From Ulva prolifera (Eukaryota; Chlorophyta; Ulvophyceae; Ulvales; Ulvaceae), in NCBI GenBank assembly GCA_023078555.1, contig CM041196.1, positions 10,372,985 through 10,436,984 of the forward strand: DNA of 64,000 bases. Reading direction: 5' to 3'. The stretch's first letter is position 1. Each line of letters begins with the position of its first letter. The translations under genes were made by a program, and so were the position numbers. Of this stretch, positions 24,401-37,100 are shown piece after piece. The notes beneath the pieces were generated by a model that worked only from the letters and a program-made list of their open reading frames with translations, did not search any database and was not told where the DNA came from.

Positions 24401-27400
24401 GCGCGGCTGCGGAGGAGTTCCAGAGCCTCGTGCAGGGCCTGCATGCCCGCGGCCTCGAGGTCCTCATCCAGGTGCCCCCCTTGCCTCCTGCAGCTGGCTG
24501 CATGTCAACTCAAGCATCAATGCCGTCTGTGTTGAGAGCTTCAATCATTCTGATGGATCCATCCTCTGGGCCACGTTGCTTCTCCCAGAAACATGCCTTC
24601 GCTGGATTGAACGCTCTCCTGTACAAGCAGAAAGATGTAGGCTGTTCGAAGCACCCCAGCATCGCACTGCAATTGCACACATCAAAACCACGTTTTTTGT
24701 GCGCCCTTGGATGAATTGCTATGCATGGCCATGTCTAACATTGCGCTCATTCACTGTTGCTTCCATCACTTGCCAGTGCGAGGCAGGCACCGCCACAGCC
24801 ACCGCGGCTGCAGGTCGAATTCTGCTTCACCGCGGAGGGGGATGACAAGAAGCCGCGGCTCGTCAGCCTGCGCGGCCTCGACTCGGAGCTCTACTACCGG
24901 CCCACCGGCCTGCTCAACCTCTCGGCGCAGCCCGTACGGCAGATGGTGGTCGACTCGCTGCACCACTGGATGCGGGCGTACGGCGTCGATGGCTTTGTGC
25001 TGCTGTCTGCAGAGGCGATGGTTCAGGTGGGGCCCCTGCGATCTGGTCCATCACTTGTGGACGTTACAGCATGCATGAAAACATGCGTAACATAGGATGT
25101 GGATGTGGATTGTAACATGCATACATGTAGTGCAGTGGCTTGTGTGCCGTTGCATCGCACCTGTCCGCTGGCCCCTAGGCCCTAGCTAGGCTGGTGTGAA
25201 GCTCAATCAAATAGAAGGGGATGCACTGCCAGCTGTTCTGCAGAGAAGCCGGCTCGTTTGATCCCCTACCATGTTGATGAATTTTAAAGGGCTGACTTGG
25301 GTAAGATAATTTCACAGTCAGGCCGTCAGTTTGACGATCGGAGATGGCATTGCGGTGATTTTGTCTCGCCTTTTTGAAACCATGCCTTGCAACAACAGCA
25401 GTTCGCTAGACAGTGATCCATGCACCAACAAGAGCCTGCCACCGTCGCAGTTGCATCTACGCACAGTGCGCTGTGCATACACCTTCTGCATCGAATGTGC
25501 TATCCTGTGGCTGTGCTCAAGCCTTTTCCGACCACAATTCTACAGCAAACTGCGTTTCAGATCTGATAGGATGTATAGCATGGACAAGACCAGCTGCAGC
25601 AATCGGTGCTGGTGACTGAACGTGCACTGCAGAACATCTGCAGGCCACAGCTCCTGTGCAACGCCATGAATGCCTCTAGTGCTCCGATCATTGTCTCTCG
25701 GTCTCATCAGATCATCTATGATCATGCAACTGGTGCATGGCAACACAATCTGCGTGCAACCGCCTTAATCTGCATCTCATCGGTTCATCTATGATTCTGC
25801 TGCCGACCAGATCGGTTCGCTGCTGATCGGATCATCTCTGGTCATGCTGGTGCAGGACAACTTTGGGCGAGTGCTGGATGCACCGACGCTCGCAGCTGAC
25901 CTCGCAGCTGACGGGGAGCTCCGAGGAGCCAAGCTGGTCGCGTGGCCGCGGGACTACTCGCTGCTGCCTCGCTCGGGCCGCCGGGGCTTCCCGCACTCTG
26001 GAAACCTGCTGCAGCACAATGGCCGCTTCGGGGCGGTGCTTCAGTGGCTGGCCACAGGCGGCCCCGGGCTCCTGACGAAGGTCGCCTCGCAGCTTACAGG
26101 TAGGATTCCCCAGAGTGCTGCCTGTCTGACAGAGTGCTGCCTCTCTGACAGAGTGCTGCCTCTCTGACAGAGTGCTGGTTGGTGCTTGCCCTGCTGTTGT
26201 CCAGCGGTGCTGTGCTGCATGTGTTGTGCTCACGAGTTTCTGGTGCGCTTGATGAGAGCTCTCGGATTCGAGCCCGTTCTGATGTGGGCTGTTGCTGTGG
26301 GCAGGTTGTGGTGGCATTCAAGTCGCTGTGGCGTGTCTGGGGCTGTGGCGTGTGTGGGCAGGCTGGTGCAGCTGCGATGCTGTGCTGTATGCTGGAGCAA
26401 GGCTGTTGCAGAATGCAAAGCGAAATGCTGGCTTTGTGCACATGGGATCATGCCATAAACAAACCTACGTACTTGGCGAATGTCAGTCCTTCTTCGCAGG
26501 TTTCGCTTTTGTGGGAGGCTCTGCAGATTGGTCATGGTAATCGTGCTGTGTTTGTGCTAGCACAGCGAGCACACTCACAAGATGGCATTAGGGATGATCC
26601 AATCGTGACTGTCTATCTACCCATGATTGAGTGTTTTAATCCCCAAGCAGCAAGCACAGTTCGTATCCGTGTCTCCCGAACGTAGTTGTACTGTGAGACG
26701 CCAAGGTCAAAGCAGCTCAAATGGCGAATGCAAACACCCACAGTCTTGCCTCATCATATCAACGCAATTCTTGCGCCGCACTTGTCTTGATAAGCTGTGC
26801 CTTCCTCATGTGGAGATGTCCATGCAGGAAATGCTGACATGCTCCAGGCCGACTGGTCACATGAGGCAAGCTTGCCTGGAAACCTGGCAGCCGGCAGGCG
26901 GCCAGCATTCGGGATCAATACCATTTCTTCGACTGTGGTCGATGGGACGACACTGTGGAGCTGGGTGGACTCGGTATTGGACCCAGTTGATATCGGGCTG
27001 ACCAAAACTCGCCTCACTCTTGCCAAGTCAGCTGTTATGTTAATGATGCTGTCGCCTGGCACACCACAGGCTTCTGTTGCAGACTTCAGTAACTCTGACA
27101 TTGCAGCTTTTTTCAGAGCTGCTTGCGCCGCGAGATTCGATGAAGAGGTAGCTCAGTTGTTGAGGCCAAGTCAGTTTGAGGTCATCCGGGATGTCACGTG
27201 GTTTGATGCACACGGCGGGCCCCCAAAGTGGGACTTCGCAGGATATCATGATACAGTTTTGGGGTATTGTGCTAGGCAGGGAGGGGCACTTGGGAAGGCT
27301 GTATGCCTGGTGGTCAATTCAAGTGAAGGTCAGGTTCGTGTGACTCTGCCACAGCCACCAGGGGGCTCGTTGTGGAAGCTGCTACTTGACAGCGGAGCTA

Positions 27401-27597
27401 CAAGCCGAGAAGATGTGGCGGTGAACGCGGGTGGGAGAAGACTGCCAGCTGGTAGCGGAGTGGTGCTTGAGCCCAAAGCAGCTGCACTACTGTTTGCTTG
27501 CCCAAACGACTCCAGCACAGCATCATCAGGCATGAGTCAGACCCCAGCTTCGTACACTAGCTCTTCATATACAGGCCCTTCCTTCACGGGCCCCTGA
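21481..27597 (+). CDS. Isoamylase-like starch debranching protein, ISA2-type, catalytic residues lost
   Basis: Model join(21481..21866, 22110..22528, 23188..23487, 23787..24058, 24340..24471, 24814..25026, 25856..26099, 26500..26536, 26898..27597), 900 aa, every phase matching. The first ~80 residues are Ala/Ser/Arg-rich, as in a chloroplast transit peptide. A CBM-like N-terminal part follows (YPCMLHWGVYRASLNAAWL). The isoamylase N-domain then shows PLGP, SVNFAVLSRHAS, HRTGDIWHIQI and LLDPYA. In the barrel, LVSLRGLDSELYY and YGVDGFVLLSAE (residues about 558-569) correspond to the usual DGFRFD site; the nucleophile Asp and the Arg are missing. AWPRD (603-607) stands where the acid/base Glu of AEPWD is expected. 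GFAFVGGSADW and a C-terminal beta domain complete it. It is therefore probably a non-catalytic regulatory subunit, as plant ISA2 is. Exon 8 is only 37 nt. Confidence 0.85.
26112..26178 (+). repeat. 19-bp tandem repeat at the start of an isoamylase intron
   Basis: AGAGTGCTGCCTSTCTGAC repeats at 26112, 26131 and 26150, with a partial fourth copy at 26169. It starts about 12 bp after the donor of intron 7. Confidence 0.9.
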
Positions 27598-28118
27598 CTG
27601 TAAATTTCGCATCTGAAACTGCTTTAAATCCGGCCAATCTTGGTTCAGCACTTCAGGTTGCGGTGATTCAAACTGAGCCCAGCCTGTCAATGGTGTTTCT
27701 GGTTCCCTTACAAATCCTATATTTCTTTCTTGCGCAAAGCACTGACGGCAGCTTCAGAAATATGTGCCTCACTAACACCACTGCTGCATGAGGGGCACGA
27801 GCCCGCATGGACAAATCGCACCTCGCCACTATCTATCGGCTCCCCAGCCTGGCTCCACATGCCTATTCTCTCCTGGCAGCAACAGCCCAGTGCAGCTCCT
27901 GCACTGACCTGCGTGTAGGTGATGCCCAGCGATGGCAAAGACGGACGCATCCATCAATCGCAGGCGCAGCCTGCCAACACGCTGGAGTTGACCCCGGGCG
28001 CGAATAAATGCTGGTCGCACAGGCCTGGAAACCGAGTGATCAAACACAATAATCCTGACAAGGTTCATCAGTGAGTAATGTTTATTCCTCCTTGACCTCG
28101 AGCTTCGTTAAACCAGAC
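27598..28118. other. Intergenic spacer upstream of the dynein gene
   Basis: Co-oriented spacer of about 520 bp between the isoamylase stop and the proposed dynein start. It presumably contains the 3' UTR of one and the promoter of the other. No other feature was seen. Confidence 0.5.
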
Positions 28119-31100
28119 ATGGACGGGCGCCTGATCTATATTTCCGAGCGGGTGCGAAGGCCGTAATTTGCGTACACAATTCCCGAAGATATACTGGATT
28201 GTGTGGCTTGCATTATCAGCAGTGGGAAGCCTGGCTGAGCCAGCATCCGCAAGCGATGCGCTCCGCTACGGCAGTGGGTGTACGTCAGGCGAGAGCGTCA
28301 GCCGGACCCTAGACTCTCATAAATCACTCCATTCGCGTGACCATCATAAATGTAGACATGCATTGCAATGTTCTGTGGGGTGCCGTGGCAAATCATAGTG
28401 CTTGGTCGCAGGTCGCTGAGTTCCTTGGGCTTGAGCGGGAACAAACGGATCGCTTCTTGAGGTACGAAGCAATTGCTGCACATGCAAGTGCACGATAAGT
28501 AGTTGATACTCTGAATCCTATGTGATAGTCTATTCTGTGCAGCCGGGAAAAGAGCTCAGTTTTTGAGTTTTTCTCCAACCCGGGTCCGCAGACTTTGCTG
28601 GTGTGCTACCAAGTCCCGGAAGAGCAGACTCCCGAGGGAGAATGGATCAAGAGGGGCACCACTCCCACATTGATCGTCACAAATATTCTGTCACAACGTC
28701 TGCATGGCAAAGCATGCTACTTCCTGCATCAAAGTTCTAAGCCAGTGACTGAGAAAACTGCCAGCGATGAAGTGCAAGTTGGAACTATCAGAGGCCACGC
28801 CCTGACCGCGCTGAAGACAATAGTCAATGACTTCTTTTCTCCAATGCTGCGTAAGCAGGAGAAGTGGGGTAGGCTCACTGCAGACCTGCAGGTAGAGCTT
28901 CTGAAACGTGTCGGCGCTTTTGGTTCCACCCTTACCGAAGCAGCTGAGAGCCTCGCAAATGGTGTTGAGCTCACAAAGCCTGATGCAAAATTCACTTCTA
29001 TGACCATGACGTTGGCGGCTTTCAAAGATGCAGCTGACAAACCGGAAGCCGCCAAAGAGTTCTCCAGATGTCTACAGAGCTGGATTTCAAAGGTCAGCCT
29101 TTAAACTCCATGCAAACTGGGGTTCTTGAGCATGTTGGGATTTTTAGTGGCCAATGCGTACCTGGCTGTCCGTTGTGTACTTCATGGCTCCTGTAAATGT
29201 ATGGCAATGGTTCCTCATCACCTGTAATTTGACTAAAACGTGTCAATGCAGGTGGAACGGCTGCTTGCAGATAATGATTGCGGCGCTGGGTCTGGTGAGG
29301 ACGGTCCAATGACAGAGCTGTTCTTTTGGAGGCAGCGCATGGCCAAGTTCAACTCCGTCACCCAGCAGGTACCGTTCCTGCAGGGAAAAAAAAAAAGGGT
29401 GATTGTATTGCTCATACGCAGTGTGCTATTTTGTGCACATATCCCAATAAAGGGGCGCGTGAACTGCATTGCATGTGCGGTCGCGAACAGCGGACCACTG
29501 CATCGCCAAATATGGCTGGATTGTAGCAGCCAACGGTTTGTTTATCACACTCGCCTTGGTTCTTTAACGCTACGTCACTGGACCCTTTGTCTAACCCATG
29601 AAACATGCCAGTACGCCATCAGAGCACAGCTGTATTCAAGCTTAAGGGGGGCAATGCCAGCATCCATCCAGTTTTGCTGTGCTTGAGTTGGCCTGCTCGT
29701 TTTGATATCTGAAATGGCATGGTCATGATCTCATCAGCAGATGTATGCTGATCATGGAACATTGCGCATGCTTCGGGCCCAAATGTGGTATGTCTGTGCA
29801 GCTCAAAGCGAAGGAATGTCGGATGGTTTTGGGTGTTTGCAATGTTGCCAAGACTCCAGAGCACAAGGTATGGAAGGAACTTGACCTGAGACTGACGGAC
29901 GCAGCGAATGAGTCAAAGGACAACGTCAAGTTCCTTTCTACACTTGAGAAGACACTCGAGCCCATGTATGAGGGCTCACCGCAGGCACGTCAGCCTTGCA
30001 TCTTGATTGTGAACCAGCAGCTTTGGATGTGATCCTCTCATCATCCATTAAGCAAGAAGTTGTTTCTTTGCTGAGCACAAGGAAAGCGATGTTGCTCCAT
30101 ATGGCCATATGCAGTTCACCTGTCTGCAAACTGCATGTCAGTTTCTTGGACGTGTGCCGCGGAGCTGACATAATCTGCATACCCTTGCTGCGTGCCATCG
30201 TGGCCATGGCTGAGTCAAGCTTTGGTGGTGTATTCACAGCATGGATTACTCTCCAAGCTGCTTGTTGAGCAGTACTGTGAAGCACTCTGTGGATTGCAGG
30301 ATATCATTGATGGGCTACCTGCGCTGATGGACAACATTCGTATGATGCACACTATTGCCCGGTACTACAGCACTGCTGAGCGGATGACGACTTTATTCAT
30401 CAAGATCACAAATCAGATGATCACCAAGTGCAAGGAACACATCAATCCTGATGTCCGCAAGCCAGAAAAGTTGTGGAAGCTATCTAAGCCAGAACTGATC
30501 GAGAGCATGCAGGTGCGATTCCTGCTACGTGTCCCTGCCTCCTCATGGCACCGTAGCTCTGCATGGTCATCATCCTGAAGCAATTTGTGTGACCTTTGTT
30601 AGCTTCTAACAGCTGATGGTCATTTTGTGTGTACCTGTACCCAATCACACAAAGCATCTGGACGACAGCATCATGTGTTGGATTGTTGTTGGGCATCAGG
30701 ATGACTGATGCACCATCTGTTTCATAGTAACACCTGCGGGTCTCAAATCCAATTCCGGTTGCCTTTGAAGTGACTGCATGTTGTTCCCAAAATCTGCATG
30801 AAGGTGCTTGCTGTCCAAATTCTCATCTTGGGCGTTGTGATTGCAGGTGGCCATCAATCTTGCAGATGCATATGAGAAGGCATTTGAGCACACCAGGCGT
30901 CAGCTTATGGCGCATCCAAAAGGCAAGCAGTTTGATTTTGATAAGGACCGCATCTTTGAGAAGTTTAACCTTTTCAAGCGGCGCCTCGAGAAGCTGGTGG
31001 ATATGTTCCGAACAATCCACCAGTTCTCTTCGTTGGAGGCTCACACACACATAGAGGGTTTGAGTGAGATGATTGCCAATTTCAACACGATCACTGACAA

Positions 31101-34100
31101 CGTGCGCATGAAGGGCCTGGACCTGCTCGACTTCTACAGCACGCAGTTGGACAGAGACTACCTCGAGTTCAATGTGAACATACATGACCTGGAGATGGGG
31201 CTTCAGACGTTCATCAACAAGTCGTTTGAGAGGATCTCGAGCACAGAGCAGGCCCTGAGTTTGCTGCGGCAAATCCATGGAATCATGCAGCGGGACTCAC
31301 TGCGTGGCGATCTGGAGGCAAAGTATCTGATAATCTTTCAGCATTATGGCCTGGACATGGATGCGGTGCAGAAAACATATGAGAAGCATAAGGTAGGCGC
31401 TTCCTGTTTGAGACTGACCATATCTTATTCATTTCTTAATCAAGTTGCACGTGCGTAGATACACATGGTTTGAATAATTGGATTAGGACTAGTGGACTGA
31501 CAGGTTTCCATTCAGTTTCTATTCAAGTTGCACGTACACAGATGTCCATGGTCTAGGTCCATGGTTTGAGAAGTTGTTTTAGACACAGCGGGGTCAAACA
31601 ACCGGAGCTGCTGTTGCCCTTATCTGCTCAGGCTGTAGGCTTAATGGCATGTCGTATCCTGTGCCGATTTGTTGACTCTGATTTGAAGACAGCCTCTGGG
31701 CTGTGTGTCCCGGGGCTGCCTGAGATGTTGTAGCACAACCTCAGTCCCAGCCTGTGCTGCAGTACAACCCACCTGTTCCCCGAAATGCTCCTCCAGTTGC
31801 TGGAAACATCATGTGGGCCCGGCAGCTCCTCCGGCGCATCGAGATGCCCATGCGCCAGTTTGAGAAAGTGAAGAGCATCATGGGCACCAAGGAGTCCCGG
31901 AGGACGATCAAGACTTACAATCGCCTCCTGCGTACCCTCCTTGAGTTTGAGGCCTTGTGGCACCAGGCATGGCTGATGTCAGCAGAGAGTGTGAAAGCGG
32001 GTCTCAGCGCCACCCTGCTTGTGCGCCATCCTGACACAGGGCAGCTGCTTGTCAACTTTGGCAAAGACATTGCGAAGCTTGTCAAGGAGGCTAGATGCAT
32101 GAAGCAGATGGGGATCGCCATTCCTCCCATTGCGCAGACAGTCCTCCTGCAGGTGAGGCCTTTTGCTTTTGATGCGTGGATGTGTTGTTGCGCCTTGCGT
32201 GTCACATAGTGGACACGTGGCTCCACTTCACAGAGCAGCGCATCAGATCAGATGGACGGGACACGTGACAATACGTGCTGCATCCTCAGAGAATTTGTGT
32301 GTTGAAACTAGCTGCATGCAGAACTCTGTCAGATGGTACATGAGGCTTTGCTCGTCACAGCTGCTGTGTTTTGTGGATGGACGAAGAAGGCAGAAATGTC
32401 CATGCAGGAGCACAAGTTCAACCACTACTTCCAGCGGCTGTCACATGTCGTTGCAGAGCATGCACGCATCATGGGTAGCCTGCGCAGCATCGTCAAGCCT
32501 CTGCTGAAGCCTCACATCGCTGACCTGGAGCAGAAGCTGGCACCTGGCCTCACTGTGCTGTCCTGGATGTCCCTCAACATCGATGGATTCATTCATATGC
32601 TCACACAGGTCCGTACACGACGCGTCCCCATGGGAGCCTCTAAAGCAATTGTACTGATTTTCATTCCAACTGGCTGTCGACAGCCCCCATGGCGACATGT
32701 GCTCCATGTCGTACGGGCATGCTTTGAACTTCATCAGCGGGGTCCGGTATTGCACTGCTGTGCCTGGTCCTCGATATTCTGTATGTGAGTTTGGAGTAGT
32801 TTCTGTTGTGCACCTGATTTCCACAGCAAAACCCCGTAGCCTGAGTGCAGGCCTCAGAATTATCCACCACTTGCATGTATGTAAGGCATGTCACCGATGT
32901 TCCCCCCGTATGAGAATGCGCCACATCATGCCCGTGCTCCTGCAGGCCCTTGCACGCTTCGAGGAGCTCGTGAACAAGGTGAACGACATGCTGACAAACC
33001 GTGTGGAGAGCAACCTCGCGCTCATCTCGCGCATGCTCCTCATCAACCTCCCGGCCGACCAGTCCTTCTCGTACGAGGAGTTTGGCACGATGCAGGCGCG
33101 CTTCATCGCGCGCCAGGGCACGGCGATCTCCGTACGCAACCAGGAGGTCCGCCGCAGCGTCCAGGAGCTGCTGCAGCTCATTGGCACGACCCCCCGCGAG
33201 AACCCCGATGTGAAGATGGACCGCGACGCGGCCGCGAACTTCAACGACCACTTCTACCTCCGCATGTACAGCGCGATCGCGGCCGCGATGCGCAACTCGT
33301 TCGCGGTGCTGAAGGAACGCGTTGCGCCGGCACGGGGGTCCAGCGAGGCCGCGCCGCCGTTCTTTGACGTTGAGGTGGACCTGAAGGTTCCCGATGTCGT
33401 CGTGGCGCCGTCATTGGATGAGATCCAGGAGGCGGTCAACACGTGCGCGAAGAAGGTGTTGACGGTGACGAAGGACCTCAAGCCGTGGGCGGTCGACCGC
33501 ACGATGGGCTCGTTCTGGGACATGCTGTCGCACGATCTGGACATCGTGAAGTCGGTGCTCCTGCTGAAGGGCACAATTGATACCGCAAAGGAGACGGTGT
33601 GCTGCTTTGCGTGCCGTGCTGTGCGAAATTTAATCTACATGGTGGCAGTGAAACAGGTTCTGCCACTTTCCTGGAGGCCTGTCTGTAGTTTGAAGCGTTT
33701 CTATCCACACTTGGGTCTTGTCAACTGATGTGAATGATACAGCTCTGGCTTGTTGCAGTCGCCTTCAATACTAGCGTGTCACTGCTGAAGCAGGTATGGC
33801 CCAGTACTGATTGTGTCCATTGTGCAGGTCCGAGCTTACATTGAGATGTTCAACGAGTTCTCGTTCCTGTGGCTGGAGTCCCTGAACGATCAGTATGAGC
33901 GCTTTGTCGCTGGGGAGCCGTCGATGGAGGACTTTGAGAAGAAGCTGCAGGAGTATGCTGGGGTGGAGCTGCGCCTGAACGAAGTGAGCCCTGCCGAACA
34001 CATTGGGCCACTGTGCATCTCAACTGCTCCAATAAAGGCCAATCTTCTGGGGGAAGCTGCGAGCTGGAAGCAGCAGTTTGCCCAGAAGCTGCACAAGGAG

Positions 34101-37100
34101 GGGGCAGACAAGCTGCACTCGTTTGATCTGTATGTGCGGGAAACGACCCGGAAGCTGAGTGGAAAGGTCGAGGACCTGGAGGATGTCCGAACCATGATGG
34201 ACGTGCTACAGGAGGTGTGCACCCGGACCTACAGCAGCACCTTCACCCTGCTAACACTTTGGTCGCTGTGCTGCCCCCTGGAGACTTTGGCAGTGTGATG
34301 ACAGTGCAGGGGTGAATGACAGGCTTGCATGATACTCAAGTAAATGCTGGGATGCCCTGTTCTCATGGCATCTTGGATTTTTGTCGACCGTCTGGTTGCA
34401 GAAAGATTGGAGATTGCTGCCCTATTTGGGGTTGGACAAGGTGTTGCCATTCAGGTCAGGGACAAGGAAGCGAATATAGACAACCTGGTCAACCCGATTG
34501 AGGATATGTACGCGTTGCTGCTTCGCTATGCTGTCGCTGTGCCCAAGGAGGAGTCAGACCTCGTAAGTGACCTGCACTACTCCTGGAAAAAGCTTCGAAA
34601 GCTGGCGACTGATGTCAGCAACAAGCTCGCACACCTGCAAGCAGGCTTCAAACGGGAGTTGATCAAGCAGGTGAACGTGTTTGTCGTTGAAGCAAGATCC
34701 TTCAAGTGTGTCTTCCATTTCTTGCTGCAAGCATTCCACATACAGCTTGCGTACAATTGCGTGGAATTGATCGGCCTCGCACAGACTTGTAAATTATTGT
34801 GCTTGGAAATGTATTGCGACTGGGATCATCTTCAAATCCCTTGATTCAGGGAGAACTGGGATGCTGAGGGCCCGACTGTGCCAAATCTGGACCCAATGGA
34901 TGCTGCGGATCGCCTGCGGAAGTTCAAGCAAACTTTCGAGGTAAACAAGAGCAAGTGGGACAATTATGCTTCGGGGGAAGAGCTGTTTGGACTGCATGTG
35001 ACAAGGTATCCAGAGCTCGAGGACATCCAGGTGCTGTCCTGCTGACTTGGTGCAGCGTATCACAGGCACGCCTGCTGATGCCCTTTTGTATCTGTGCTAC
35101 TAACTGCTCCTGGCCAGGCCTTACGCATTGTTTCATATGGGCTATGTTCCTGGAATATAGGTTGATGTCATCTTGAACTAGTTCTCGGCTGCAGGACAAG
35201 ATCCAGAATCTGGACAAGCTGTACTCTCTGTATGTCAATGTGATCCAGACCATTCAAGGCTATGGTGATGTGTTGTGGACGGATGTTGTGTCCAATATTG
35301 AGGACATGACATCAGCTGTCAACAGCTTCCAGGCAAGAGCAAAAACCCTTCCCAAGGCACTTCGGGACTGGCCAGCATATCGCGCCTGTCGGTGTGCTGT
35401 CCTGTTGAGCATGTTGAGAGCGCTGCATATGGCAATGCGATACAGCACTGGATGTGTCACCTGGGCACACTCTGCCCGGGTCCCTCTGTTATGATCGTGC
35501 TGGTGTGGAGCCTGTTCGAAATGTAGAGAGGCTGCCATCCGAATACTGACTGTTGCAGGACGACAATTGATGACTTCCTGGAGCTGCTGCCGCTTGTGCA
35601 AGCTCTGACAGACCCATCTGTGTGCGATCGACACTGGACAGAGCTACAGAGTGTCACCGGAGCGGAGATTCCTTACCAACAGGTTTTGCCCTGCCACCAG
35701 GCTGCACAGAACCCCGCTTATCACAAACCATGCTCCTTTGAATTTCAGATAGCACAGTGGTGGATGAGCGATTGCATCTGAAATGGATATGTTGCTTCAT
35801 CTCGTGTCTTTGGTGACGCTGCCGAGCAGCGGGATGTTTCAGTCGCAACGGCGGCTGTGCAATGCTTTTGTGTTGCACCAAAGGATGTCCATGCAGGAGG
35901 ATGCATTCAAGTTGCAACATCTTCTGGATGCCAACCTGTTGGCCAAGCGGGATGATGTCGAGGACCTTGCCAGTGCTGCTGTCAAGGAAAAGCAGATTGA
36001 GCGGAAGCTCGAGGGGCTGCGTGCGGAATGGGCAGTGCAGGACATCACGTTCATGGAGCATAAGAGCCGAGGTGCTGTTGTGATCAAGCCAGCAGATTAT
36101 GCAGAGCTGGTGGAGAAGCTGGAAGAGTCGCAGATGAATCTTTCATCTATGGCCACAAACCGCTATTCCAAGCCGTTCGAAGCAGATGTATGCAGCCGAT
36201 ATGTGTCATTCTATAACTTGATCTGCTAGACCCGTTCCTGTTGCTGAAGTGCCTAGCACTGTGTATGCCAAGCAAGTCAACCGCTTCTCACTTGTTGATG
36301 GACGCTCATATGCCTTTTGTTGCGGTATCCCGTTGCTTTGGCAATGCTGCGTCATCATACATCACAATGCGCTGTACCTGAGGCTTTCGGGAGAATGACC
36401 ATCTTGTGTGCTGCTGCAGGTTCAAGAGTGGCTCAAAAAGCTTGGCACCGTGTCGGAGATCATGGAGCAATGGTTCCAGGTGCAGAACGTGTGGACCTAT
36501 ATGGAGGCTGTGTTCTCCGGAGGTGACATCGTGAAGCAGCTGCCCACGGAGGCCAAGCGTTTCCAGAACATTGACAAGAACTTCATGAAGATCGTTCAGA
36601 TGGCTGCAGAGACAGGAAACATTGTGGATGTCTGCAACAATATCGAACTCATCAGGACGATGCTGCCACATCTCCAGGTATGACTCTTGAGTTATCTTCA
36701 GCCAGGCCTGTCATTGATTGTGCAACTTTCTGTTTTCAAAGAAGCGTATCTCTGGGCTTACCGCTTCCTCTTCTCCAACATAGCTGACCAGGTTGGCATG
36801 TGCTTGTCCATCCCAAGTGTGGCATGTACAGATGTGCATCGTCTTGAATCTCAATGCCATGTTTTTGGCCTGCAGGAGCAATTGGATTTGTGCCAAAAGT
36901 CCCTGTCTGCATACCTAGAGACAAAGCGTGGCGAGTTCCCGCGCTTCTATTTTGTGTCCGACCCTACGCTCCTCGAGATTCTGTCCCTTGGGTCGCATCC
37001 CCCGTCTGTCGTGCCTCACTTCATGTCCGGGCTGTTTGACTCGATGGCAGATGTGAAGTTTGATGAGGTGGACTCGTCAAAGATCTCACACATGTACTCG

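Noticed and set aside
34671..34705. GTG after IKQ as a dynein exon end
   Set aside because: Ending the exon there leaves the next exon out of phase and drops conserved residues. The donor at 34706 restores both.
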